Source: Myxococcus stipitatus DSM 14675
Lineage (GTDB): Bacteria > Myxococcota > Myxococcia > Myxococcales > Myxococcaceae
Assembly: GCF_000331735.1 (NCBI RefSeq)
Contig: NC_020126.1
Location: 8,187,501-8,251,500, forward strand
Reading direction: 5' to 3'
Length of the DNA: 64,000 nucleotides
Shown: piece after piece, positions 37,775 through 45,882 of the stretch
How positions within the stretch are numbered: position 1 is the first letter of the stretch
How the letters are laid out: each line of letters starts with the position of its first letter
Program-made: the position numbers and the translations under genes
The notes under the pieces: generated by a model
What the model saw: the letters and a program-made list of their open reading frames with translations, nothing else
Database searches by the model: none
Told to the model about the DNA's origin: nothing

Positions 37775-38356
37775 CTAGTTCTTGGTCTCGACGAACCGGA
37801 AAGTCGTCGCCAGGAAGCTGCTCTGCAGGACGACCTTCTCGTTCTTGAGCGCCGCCTGCCCCAGGTTGATGTTGTTGACGTTCACGATGCGGCGCATGTT
37901 CGCCATCTCCTGCAGGAACATGGCGATCTCATGGTAGTTGCCGCGCACCGTCATGCGGATGGGGATGCGCGCGAAGAACTCGCCGCCCCCGACGTATTCG
38001 CGGTCGGGCTGGACGAGCGCGATTTCAAGGCCGCTCTTCTTCCCGATGTCGTTGATCTGCGCGAGCAGCTCCTCGACGTCCTTCTTCTCCGGCAGCTCCG
38101 TGAGGGCTTCCGCGAGCTTCTGCTCCAGCACGTCCATCTCGCGCCGCCGCTCGTTGAGGTTCTGAGCGATGGCGCTCTTCTCCGCGAGGTCCAGGTCCAG
38201 CTGGCGCCGCTGGCCGACCTGGATGCGGATCCGGTCCTCCGTCGGCTGGATGACGAGGAAGAAGTTGGCGGCGGTCATCAGGGCGATGAGCACGGCCAGG
38301 CCACCGAACTTGGCGCCCGGGGAGGCCTTGGCGAATTGGTCCAGGTACTTGTCCAT
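37775..38356 (-). CDS. pilO: Type IV pilus inner-membrane protein PilO
   Basis: Partner of PilN in the alignment complex. 193 residues: a short cytoplasmic segment, one TM (about 20-38), a coiled coil (about 45-95), and a ferredoxin-like periplasmic domain with IPIRMTVRGNYHEIAMFLQEMANM and RIVNVNNINL. The ATG at 38356 (MDKYLDQFAK) is the natural start; the longer reading overlaps pilN. 13 bp separate it from pilN. Confidence 0.94.
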   Translation of the reverse strand: MDKYLDQFAKASPGAKFGGLAVLIALMTAANFFLVIQPTEDRIRIQVGQRRQLDLDLAEKSAIAQNLNERRREMDVLEQKLAEALTELPEKKDVEELLAQINDIGKKSGLEIALVQPDREYVGGGEFFARIPIRMTVRGNYHEIAMFLQEMANMRRIVNVNNINLGQAALKNEKVVLQSSFLATTFRFVETKN

Positions 38357-38369
38357 GGCGGGGCCTCGG

Positions 38370-39050
38370 TCAGATGGCGTAGTTCGCGTTGAGGGTGATC
38401 TTGAAGTCGACCATCGAGGGCGCACCCGCGCTGCTCGTCGACTTCGTCTGGACCGCGCTGGTCAGGTCGATGTTCCTGAAGAACGGCGTGACTTCCGCGC
38501 TCGGGAACTCCTCGACCGTGGCCTCCGCCGTCAGCAACTCCACGCGGGACGTCTTCGTCTCGCGACGCTGATCCACCAGGCGCCCCATTCCCTTGGGGGT
38601 CCACACCACACCGTTCAGGCCGCGCATGAACTCCGCGACCTCGTCGTGGCTGACCGCCGAGCCATCGATGGACACCGCGTTGCTGGACTCGGCGAAGCTC
38701 TTCACCCAGACCTTCTTCGGGGTGGCGGAGGCCAGCGCGTCCATCATGCGGACCGGACCATTGCGCCCCTTCCGGAGCGCGTCGAGCACGGCGAGCTTCT
38801 TCTCGACCTCGGTCTTGCGGGCGTTGATGTTCTTCACCTCGCCGATGACCTTCTCCAGCTCGGCGATCTTCGCCTGCGTCTGGGCGATGGCCTTCGCGTT
38901 GCGCACGCGCTCGGATTCCCGGTCATCGTACCAGAAGTAGTTGCCCACGGCGGCGCCCAGGAACAGCACGCCGAAGAGGACCAGGGTCGTCTGGCCCTTC
39001 TTCTTGGTCTGCGTCTTCCGGACGGGAAGCAGGTTGATGCGAATCATCAT
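38370..39050 (-). CDS. pilN: Type IV pilus inner-membrane protein PilN
   Basis: Binds PilM in the cytoplasm and PilO in the periplasm. 226 residues: MMIRINLLPVR at the N terminus is the PilM-binding motif, TM at about 24-42, coiled coil at about 45-90, and a ferredoxin-like domain. The C-terminal 40 residues (SAVQTKSTSSAGAPSMVDFKITL) lengthen it slightly. Either Met of the MM pair could be first. It is between pilM (28 bp) and pilO. Confidence 0.94.
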   Translation of the reverse strand: MMIRINLLPVRKTQTKKKGQTTLVLFGVLFLGAAVGNYFWYDDRESERVRNAKAIAQTQAKIAELEKVIGEVKNINARKTEVEKKLAVLDALRKGRNGPVRMMDALASATPKKVWVKSFAESSNAVSIDGSAVSHDEVAEFMRGLNGVVWTPKGMGRLVDQRRETKTSRVELLTAEATVEEFPSAEVTPFFRNIDLTSAVQTKSTSSAGAPSMVDFKITLNANYAI

Positions 39051-39078
39051 GTGCGTCGTCTCCAAGAAGTGGACGGTC

Positions 39079-40161
39079 TCAGGCCAGCTTGTCGCCCGGA
39101 CGCCTCAGCGCCAATCCCACGGCCACCGCGGCCATGGGCGCCACGTCCATGATGAACGCGGGGTCGAACTTGCGGTTGTCCACGTCAATCTTGCGGAACG
39201 GATTGAGAATCTCGACCGGCACGCCCGTGCGCGCCTCGATGGTCTTGAACAGGGCGGGAATCTTCGCCGTGCCACCCGACAGGTAGACCTTGGTGAAGTT
39301 CGAGTCCGCCGCCGTGCCGGCGTAGAAGTCCAAGGAGCGCTGGATTTCGCCCGCCACCTGCTCGGCGACGCTGGAGAGCACGCGCTCGACCTCTTGAGGA
39401 ACAACGGCGTCCGCGTCCGCGCGGTTTCCGCCGATCTTCAGCGCCTCCGCCTCCTCGTAGGAGACGTTGAGCTGCTTCTGGATTTCTTCGGTGAACTGGT
39501 TGCCACCGATGGTGACGTCACGGGTGAAGACCGTCACGCCGTTGGCGATGATGTTGATGTTCACCACCGACGCGCCCGCGTTGATGAGGACGACGGTCTC
39601 CTTCTCCGGCAGGTCGTAGTTGACCGAGAACATGTTCTGGACGGCGAACGCGTCCACGTCCACCACCACCGGCGCGAGGCCCGCCTCGGAGACCACGGTG
39701 GTGTAGTCGTTGATCATGTCCTTCTTGGCCGCGACCAGCAGCACATCCATCTGACCGGTGGCGTCGTTGCCGCCCCCGTCGAGGATCTGCGTGTCGATGT
39801 TCACGTCCTTCACGTCGAAGGGGATGTACTGCTCGGCCTCCCACTGGATGCTCTCCTCGAGCTCCTCCTGGGACATGCGCGGCATCTGAATCTTCTTGAT
39901 GATGACCGAGTGACCGGACACGCCGATGGCGACGTCCTTGCCCTTCACCTTCAGCTCGGACATCAGCTCCTGGACGGCCTGGACGATGGCCGTGGAGTTC
40001 ATCAAGGCGCCGTCGACGATGGCCTCCGGAGGCAGCGGCTTCATGCCGAAGCTCTGCAACGCGAAGCCCACTTCGCCGCGCTTGCGCTGCTCCTTGAGCA
40101 GGATCATCTTGATGGAGGTCGATCCGATGTCCAGACCGAGTGCCAGTTTGCCCTTCGCCAT
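39079..40161 (-). CDS. pilM: Type IV pilus assembly ATPase-like protein PilM
   Basis: Actin-like cytoplasmic protein that connects PilB/PilT/PilC to PilN. 360 residues, standard length. LALGLDIGSTSIKMILL (phosphate 1), AIGVSGHSVIIKKI, VVLINAGASVVNINII (phosphate 2), and VYLSGGTAKIPAL (adenosine motif) are present. The start is the ATG at 40161; longer readings run 180 residues upstream and are not supported. It begins pilM-N-O-P-Q, and about 196 bp separate it from pilR2, enough for its own promoter, though I see no clear one. Confidence 0.96.
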   Translation of the reverse strand: MAKGKLALGLDIGSTSIKMILLKEQRKRGEVGFALQSFGMKPLPPEAIVDGALMNSTAIVQAVQELMSELKVKGKDVAIGVSGHSVIIKKIQMPRMSQEELEESIQWEAEQYIPFDVKDVNIDTQILDGGGNDATGQMDVLLVAAKKDMINDYTTVVSEAGLAPVVVDVDAFAVQNMFSVNYDLPEKETVVLINAGASVVNINIIANGVTVFTRDVTIGGNQFTEEIQKQLNVSYEEAEALKIGGNRADADAVVPQEVERVLSSVAEQVAGEIQRSLDFYAGTAADSNFTKVYLSGGTAKIPALFKTIEARTGVPVEILNPFRKIDVDNRKFDPAFIMDVAPMAAVAVGLALRRPGDKLA

Positions 40162-40357
40162 GCTTGACTCCGTCGAGAGGCAGCCAGCGTAGCACTGGCC
40201 GTCAACCCCTCCTAAAAAGTGCCCGAAGCCCGCCTGCTCGCCGCCCGGTCGGGATCCCTGCCGTATCTGCTGCGCCAGGCCCCCCACCACGGTCGCGGAG
40301 GCCCGATTTTCCGGCCCCGGCGGCATTCCGTCAATCGGCCCCGTAGAATCTTCCAGG

Positions 40358-41776
40358 TCATCCCCGGTCGGCCTCCGCGTCCGGGTCGATGCCGTACTCC
40401 TTGATCTTGTAGAGCAGCGCCCGGTGGCTGATGTCCAGGACCTCGGCCGCCCGAGTGCGGTTCCCCTTCGTCTGACGGAGGGCCGCGCGGATGTAGGACT
40501 CCTCCAGGTCGCGAATGGCCCGCTTGAGCGACAGGTCGCTACCCGCCTGTGGCACCTCGTTGCGGCCTGTCCCAGACGACGCGGGTGAGGGCGCGGCCCA
40601 CAGCCTTTCGGGCAGGTTGGCAGGGAGGATGTGCGGGCCATCCGCCAGGAGGACGGCGCGCTCCATGGCGTTCTCCAGCTCACGCACGTTGCCCGGCCAA
40701 CCATAGGAGGACATCAGCGCCTCCGCCTCCGGGGACAGGCCCTCCACCGGAGACTCCCGGTTGAGCTCGCGGTTGAAGCGTTGGATGAAGACCTTCGCCA
40801 GGAGCGGCACGTCCTCGCGGCGCTCTCGCAGCGGAGGCACCCGCACGTTCACCACGTTGAGGCGGTAGTAGAGGTCCTCGCGGAACTCCCCCTTCTCCAC
40901 CAGCTTGCCCAGATCTCTCAGCGTGGCGGCCACCACGCGCACGTCCACCTTCTCCACCCGGCTCTCCCCCACCGGTCGGATCTCCCCCTCCTGCAACACA
41001 CGCAGGAGCTTCACCTGCGCGGGCAGCGGCAGCTCCCCCACTTCATCGAGGAAGAGCGTGCCCCCGTCGGCCTCCGCGAAGAGTCCTCGCTTGGCCGTGC
41101 GTGCGTCGGTGAAGGCGCCCTTCGCGTGACCGAACAGCTCGCTCTCCAACAGTCCGCCGGGGATGGCGCCGCAGTTGACGGCGACGAACGGGAGCGGCGC
41201 GCGAGGGCTGCGCGTGTGCAGCTCCCGGGCGATGAGCTCCTTGCCCGTGCCGCTCTCGCCGCTGATGAGCACCGTGGTGTCCACCGGAGCCAGGCGCGCC
41301 ACCTGCCTCAGCACCGCTTGAAGCGAGGCGCTCTCGCCGAGGATGTGTCCCTGGGGAACCACGGGGACACCGCCCTGCTTGAGGCGTCGGTTCTCCCTCA
41401 GCAGCCGCTCGCGCTCCTCGGCCTTGCGCAGGGCGAAGACGATCTCCTCGGGCTTGAAGGGCTTCTGGACGTAGTCGTAGGCGCCCGCGGATACCGCCTC
41501 CAGCGCTTGCTCCTGCGAGCCGTAGGCACTCATCACCACCACGGTGAGCTCCGGGTGGGCCTCGCGCGCCTCGCGAAGCAGCGTGAGGCCATCCTTGCGA
41601 GGCATGCGCACGTCGCTCAGCAGGACGTCGTAGTCGCGCGCCGCGAGCTCCCGCAGCGCCTCATCCCCGTCAGCGACGGCGCGCACGTCGTAGCCCTTGT
41701 CAGTGAGCACCAACGTGAGGATGTGCCGGATGGAGGGCTCGTCGTCGGCGACGAGGATGGAGCGGAACAAGGACAT
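40358..41776 (-). CDS. pilR2: NtrC-family response regulator (PilR2-like)
   Basis: Sigma-54 activator of 472 residues. A receiver domain (about 5-120) has the phospho-Asp in LLSDVRMP. The AAA+ domain (about 145-375) has Walker A GESGTGKEL and Walker B GTLFLDEVGE. A Fis-type HTH ends it (RTRAAEVLDISHRALLYKIKEYGI). The sigma-54 contact loop, normally GAFTGA, reads GAFTDA. In M. xanthus the same position holds pilR2, partner of pilS2. The ATG at 41776 follows pilS2 by 49 bp. Confidence 0.92.
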   Translation of the reverse strand: MSLFRSILVADDEPSIRHILTLVLTDKGYDVRAVADGDEALRELAARDYDVLLSDVRMPRKDGLTLLREAREAHPELTVVVMSAYGSQEQALEAVSAGAYDYVQKPFKPEEIVFALRKAEERERLLRENRRLKQGGVPVVPQGHILGESASLQAVLRQVARLAPVDTTVLISGESGTGKELIARELHTRSPRAPLPFVAVNCGAIPGGLLESELFGHAKGAFTDARTAKRGLFAEADGGTLFLDEVGELPLPAQVKLLRVLQEGEIRPVGESRVEKVDVRVVAATLRDLGKLVEKGEFREDLYYRLNVVNVRVPPLRERREDVPLLAKVFIQRFNRELNRESPVEGLSPEAEALMSSYGWPGNVRELENAMERAVLLADGPHILPANLPERLWAAPSPASSGTGRNEVPQAGSDLSLKRAIRDLEESYIRAALRQTKGNRTRAAEVLDISHRALLYKIKEYGIDPDAEADRG

Positions 41777-41825
41777 GAGGGGCCTTCCAGGGTCATCATC
41801 CCCCAGTCCCAGCGGGGGGCATAGC

Positions 41826-42980
41826 TTATGACCGCGAGGTGACGCCGCCCGCTTCCACACCCACGGCGGGCAGGGACACGGTGAAGCACGCGCCGCCCTC
41901 GGGGAGGTTCTCCGCGCCCAGCCGTCCGCCCATCACCTGAACCAGCCGCAGCGACACCGCGAGCCCCAGGCCCGTCCCCTGACGTCCCTTCGTGGTGAAG
42001 AAGGGCTCGAACAGCCGGGGCATCACCTCGGGAGGGATGCCCGGGCCCTGGTCCCTCACGACGACCCGCGCCTCGCCCCCCTCGAGTCGCGCGACGACCC
42101 GCACACTCCCCTTCCCGCCCATCGCCTGCGCCGCGTTGAGCAGCAGGTTGATGAGGATCTGCGACAGGGGTCCCGCCTCCGCGCGCGCCACCACACCGGG
42201 CTCCAGCGCCAGGTCGACCGTCACCCCCGCGAGCTCCGGAGCGGCGCGGACCAACCGGACACAGGTCTCCACCACCGAGCTCACGTCCACCGGGCCCGGA
42301 GATGCCGTCTCCGGCCGACCCAGGTCCAGCAGACCTCGCACGATGCGGTCGATGCGCTGGACCTCCTGGTCGATGCGCTCCACGTAGTCCTTCAGCTCGG
42401 GCGTCGGCGCCTTCATCCGCACGAGCGACAGGTAGCCCAGGATGCCCGCGAGGGGATTGCCCACCTCGTGCGCCACGCCGGCGGCCAGCCGCCCCACCGT
42501 CGCGAGCCGCTCGGACGTCACGAGCTCCGTCTGCGCTCGCGCGAGCCGGGTGTTGGCTTCGCGCAGGGACTCGACTTGAGAACGGGTGAGGGCCTGCTCC
42601 TCGCGCAGCGCTTCCGCCAATCGCTGCAGCGCCCGCTGCATCCGCGACAGCAGTGGCCCTCCTTGAGTGGGCGACAGGTGCGGGTCCCACTCGAGCCGGC
42701 CCAACTGCTCCACCATGTGCTCCGCGGAGCGCAGCGGACGGCCCACCGTCAGGTACAGCACCGCGTAGGCCAGCAAGGTGAGCGCGACCAGGTCCAGTCC
42801 GAGTGCGAGCGGCAGGAAGCCGCGCACCTGTGCCAGCACCTCCGCGTCGGGCGACCCGGGCGCGGCCAGGCGACGCCCCAGCTCCAACAACCGGATGAGG
42901 ACGGGCTGAAGCGACAGCCAGGAGAGTCCCGTGCAGAGAGAGCCCAACAGGAACGCCACGCTGGCGATGCGCCACTTCAT
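41826..42980 (-). CDS. pilS2: Sensor histidine kinase (PilS2-like)
   Basis: Membrane sensor of 384 residues, probably phosphorylating PilR2. Two TM segments (about 7-27 and 58-80) flank a short periplasmic loop. HAMP-like and coiled-coil residues (to about 150) follow, then HisKA with the phospho-acceptor in GVAHEVGNPLAGI (about 171), an N box NLLLNAAQAM, G1 DQGPGI and G2 GTGLGLAV. It begins 16 bp after pilD in the same direction. The signal is unknown. Confidence 0.92.
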   Translation of the reverse strand: MKWRIASVAFLLGSLCTGLSWLSLQPVLIRLLELGRRLAAPGSPDAEVLAQVRGFLPLALGLDLVALTLLAYAVLYLTVGRPLRSAEHMVEQLGRLEWDPHLSPTQGGPLLSRMQRALQRLAEALREEQALTRSQVESLREANTRLARAQTELVTSERLATVGRLAAGVAHEVGNPLAGILGYLSLVRMKAPTPELKDYVERIDQEVQRIDRIVRGLLDLGRPETASPGPVDVSSVVETCVRLVRAAPELAGVTVDLALEPGVVARAEAGPLSQILINLLLNAAQAMGGKGSVRVVARLEGGEARVVVRDQGPGIPPEVMPRLFEPFFTTKGRQGTGLGLAVSLRLVQVMGGRLGAENLPEGGACFTVSLPAVGVEAGGVTSRS

Positions 42981-42996
42981 CGCGCGCCTCCGCGCA

Positions 42997-44064
42997 TCAT
43001 CTCGAGCCGCCCAACAGCAGCGCGATATCCATGGGCAGCACCCGCGCCATCCACGGTCCCAGCAACATCACCTCCAGACCCGCCAGTGCCAACCAGGGGC
43101 CGAAGGGGATGTTGGTGGGCCCAGGCACCCACTCCTCTTCCTCGCCCGTCTCCTCATCGAGTGGCGCATCCGGGATGGGCTGGAACAGCAGGCACCATGG
43201 AACCAAGGCAAGCCGCTTCCAGACAGGCAGCCCCGGCCGGGTGAACTCCCAGGTCATCGTGAGCTCTGGAGGTTCCGCGGCGTCCGCGGGCGGGGCCTCG
43301 CCTGTTTCAGGGGTCGGCGGCGGAGTGCCCTCGGGTGCGGGAGGAGTCGACGGGCCCGCGCGCCCCGTGAACGCCAGCATCGCGAGGCCCACCACCGCGC
43401 CTTGCAGCGACGACAAGAAGAGGATGCCGAGGAGCGCGCGCCAGGAGAGGAACGCACCGAGCAGCGCGACGAGGAACTTGTCGCCTCCGCCCAGCGCCTC
43501 CTTCCGGAACGCCTTCCATCCCGCGTACTCCATCAAGCGGAACACGAGGAAGCCGATGACCGCGCCCAGCGTCGCGTCCACCACCGCGTCCGAGCCACGC
43601 GGGAAGGCGAGCACCAACCCCGCGGCGATGCCGGGGATGGTCAACGAGAACGGCAGAATCCAGTGCGCCAGGTCGATGAACGTCAGCGGAACCAACAGCG
43701 ACACGAGCACCAGCGCGGGCAGCAGCTCGTACGTCCATCCGAACCGCATCAAGCACGCGAGGAAGAGCAGCCCGGTGAGCAGCTCCACCAGCACGTAGCG
43801 CACGGAGATGGGCGCGCGGCAGCCTCGACACCGGCCCCGCAGCGCGACCCACGAAAGAACGGGAATGTTCTCGTACCAGGACAGGACGTGCCCACACTTC
43901 GGGCAGCGAGAGCCGGGTCGGACGATGCTCAGTCCTTCGGGAACGCGGGCGATGACGACGTTGAGGAAGCTGCCGATGCAGAGGCCGAGGACCAGGAGGA
44001 AGGCGGTGAAGGCAGGCCCGGCCCAGGTCGGCACGAGGGAGGAATCCGTCACGGAGCCCGGCAT
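42997..44064 (-). CDS. pilD: Prepilin peptidase / N-methylase PilD
   Basis: Inner-membrane aspartyl protease that cleaves and methylates PilA. 355 residues, against the usual 260-290. The N-terminal GSFLNVVIARVP, the Cys motif RCPKCGHVLSWYENIPVLSW with CRGCR, and the active-site Asp residues in TFIDLAHWILP and LGGGDKFLVALL are present. About 100 extra residues (Pro/Glu-rich, coded by about 43110-43360) split the C-terminal TM region before NIPFGPWLALAG, which is normally directly downstream. The ATG is at 44064. It is divergent from pilA with 218 bp between. Confidence 0.95.
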   Translation of the reverse strand: MPGSVTDSSLVPTWAGPAFTAFLLVLGLCIGSFLNVVIARVPEGLSIVRPGSRCPKCGHVLSWYENIPVLSWVALRGRCRGCRAPISVRYVLVELLTGLLFLACLMRFGWTYELLPALVLVSLLVPLTFIDLAHWILPFSLTIPGIAAGLVLAFPRGSDAVVDATLGAVIGFLVFRLMEYAGWKAFRKEALGGGDKFLVALLGAFLSWRALLGILFLSSLQGAVVGLAMLAFTGRAGPSTPPAPEGTPPPTPETGEAPPADAAEPPELTMTWEFTRPGLPVWKRLALVPWCLLFQPIPDAPLDEETGEEEEWVPGPTNIPFGPWLALAGLEVMLLGPWMARVLPMDIALLLGGSR

Positions 44065-44212
44065 CCTAGCGTCGAGGCACGAGGAGGGCAGCATCGCGGA
44101 TCGACGAATTCCGTCAGCCGTGGTGACAAAATTTGGCAGCTCGAGGAACAGCCAGGCGAGGAGCCTGGGGCCCGCGCATGGGAATTCACCGGTTTGGGCC
44201 AATTGTTGGGCA

Positions 44213-44228
44213 TGGCACCGTTCGTGCT
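44213..44228 (+). promoter_or_regulatory. Sigma-54 promoter of pilA
   Basis: TGGCAC-CGTTC-GTGCT has GG and GC exactly 10 bp apart, as required for -24/-12 elements, and agrees with the consensus at most positions. Transcription would start near 44240, about 43 nt before the pilA ATG. M. xanthus pilA is known to use sigma-54 with PilR as activator. Confidence 0.85.
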
Positions 44229-44282
44229 ATGACCCTCGGCTGTCGTCCAACCCCCCTCCTGCACCTGCGGAGCACTCCCGAC

Positions 44283-44870
44283 ATGCTGAATCGTCTGATG
44301 AAGAAGAAGGGTGGCTTCACCCTCATCGAGTTGATGATCGTGGTCGCGATCATCGGCATCCTGGCGGCCATCGCCATCCCGAACTTCATTCGCTTCCAGG
44401 CCAAGTCCAAGCAGTCGGAGGCGAAGACCAACCTGAAGGCCATCTTCACGGCCCAGAAGGCGTACTTCGGCGAGAAGGACAAGTACGTCAGCGACTTCAA
44501 GGTCGTCGGCTTTGATCCGGAGCCGGGCAACCGCTACACCTACGGCATCAACACCTGCGCGCCCGCGGCCCAGGCTGTCTCCGCGCGTACCTACACGGCT
44601 GGCTGCATCGGCCAGGACTTGGCGCGGTTCACGCAGACTCCGACTGGCAACAACGCCCTGACCCCGGGCATCAACGGCGACTGCCCGAACTGCTCCTTCA
44701 ACGCGATCGCCATCGGCAACGTCGACAACGACGAGGAAGGCGACACGTGGGGCATCACCTCGATTGCCACCCCCCCCACCTCGCTGCAGAACACCTGCGG
44801 CATCGACCCGCCGGGCTCCATCAGCGGCGGCGAGCCGGGCAACGCCTACAACGACGTGAGCTGCCCGTAA
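44283..44870 (+). CDS. pilA: Type IV major pilin PilA
   Basis: Structural subunit of the pilus. 195-residue prepilin with an 11-residue leader (MLNRLMKKKGG), cleaved by PilD before Phe of FTLIELMIVVAIIGIL, where Glu5 is conserved. The N-terminal helix continues to about 60. The globular part is Gly/Asn-rich and contains six Cys (NTCAP, AGCIG, GDCPNC, NTCGI, VSCP), enough for three disulfides. GGAG sits 10 nt before the ATG at 44283. It has its own sigma-54 promoter and a terminator. Confidence 0.96.
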   Translation: MLNRLMKKKGGFTLIELMIVVAIIGILAAIAIPNFIRFQAKSKQSEAKTNLKAIFTAQKAYFGEKDKYVSDFKVVGFDPEPGNRYTYGINTCAPAAQAVSARTYTAGCIGQDLARFTQTPTGNNALTPGINGDCPNCSFNAIAIGNVDNDEEGDTWGITSIATPPTSLQNTCGIDPPGSISGGEPGNAYNDVSCP

Positions 44871-44921
44871 GCAGTTCGTTGCGACGCGGTCCTCCACTTC
44901 GACATGCCGTCGCGTAGTATT

Positions 44922-44964
44922 CACGGGATACCTGAGCGTCTTCAGGTGTCCCGTGTTTCTTCTT
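44922..44964 (+). terminator. Rho-independent terminator after pilA
   Basis: A 14-bp stem (44922-44935 with 44942-44955; one G-T pair) encloses a 6-nt loop and is followed by tttcttctt. It sits 51 bp after the pilA stop and 10 nt before pilG, so it would isolate pilA and limit pilG-H-I to read-through. Confidence 0.85.
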
Positions 44965-44973
44965 AGGGATGTG

Positions 44974-45882
44974 ATGCGCAAGCTGCCAATCGTGCTCCTG
45001 GCTGCTGGACTGGCCTTGGTCTTCGTCCTCTCGAGCCGGCCTCTCCCTCCACCTCACCTGGGTGATCGCCCCTTCTTGCCTCGCGCCGGATTCCTCAAGG
45101 TGCTGTTCAAGGCACAATTGGGACTGGTCGCCGACTACTTCTGGGTGATGACCATCAACCGGGTGGGCTCCGCGAGAAGCGTGTCCGAGTACCGCGACAT
45201 CTACTACTACGCGGACCTCACCACGGACCTCGACCCTCGCTTCTCGAAGGTCTACACCTTCGCGGGGATCACCATCCCCATCCAGCTCGAGCGCGAGGAG
45301 TATGCAAACGTCGCGTTGTCTTCGCGCATCCTGCGCAAGGGCCTGGCCAACACGCCCGAAGACAAGCGCATCCACTTCCAGCTCGCCTACAACCTCATCT
45401 TCTTCGAGCACCGCTACCAAGAGGCCGCCGCCCTCATCGAGGAGCTCTCGCGCGAGCCCGGTGCTCCCGAGTGGTACTCAGGTCTGGCGACACGGCTCTA
45501 CGCCCAGGCCGGAGACTTCGACACCAGCCTGGGCCTGGCCCAGATGATGCGCGACAGCGCCGAGGATGACGAGACGCGCGCCCACTACGAGCGCCGCGTG
45601 AACGAAATCCTCCAGGAGCAGGCGCTCCAGCAGGTCGACAAGGCCATCCAAGCCTACAAGACACGCACGGGGGCGCTGCCAGGCAACCTCGAAGCCGTCG
45701 TCGCGGCCGGAGACCTCAGGGAGCTTCCCGCCGACCCCTTGGGAGGACAGCTCTTCCTCGGACAGGACGGCCGGGCCTATTCCTCGGCAGCCCGATTCCG
45801 GCTGGAGCTCATCTACAACGAGAAAACCGCGGACGGGGAACGCCTCGTGCCCAAGCCCATGGACTCGAAGAACGCACCATGA
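44974..45882 (+). CDS. pilG: PilG-like protein needed for T4P assembly
   Basis: 302 residues. An N-terminal hydrophobic segment (about 5-22) anchors a periplasmic helical-repeat domain (TPR-like pairs such as DKRIHFQLAYNLIFFEHRYQEAAALIEEL; cite FQLAYNLIFFEHRY). In M. xanthus pilG, pilH and pilI form an operon after pilA and are required for pili. The ATG at 44974 has AGGGAT 5 nt upstream; the longer reading starts inside the terminator tail. Its stop overlaps pilH as ATGA. It differs from the chemotaxis PilG of Pseudomonas. Confidence 0.87.
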   Translation: MRKLPIVLLAAGLALVFVLSSRPLPPPHLGDRPFLPRAGFLKVLFKAQLGLVADYFWVMTINRVGSARSVSEYRDIYYYADLTTDLDPRFSKVYTFAGITIPIQLEREEYANVALSSRILRKGLANTPEDKRIHFQLAYNLIFFEHRYQEAAALIEELSREPGAPEWYSGLATRLYAQAGDFDTSLGLAQMMRDSAEDDETRAHYERRVNEILQEQALQQVDKAIQAYKTRTGALPGNLEAVVAAGDLRELPADPLGGQLFLGQDGRAYSSAARFRLELIYNEKTADGERLVPKPMDSKNAP

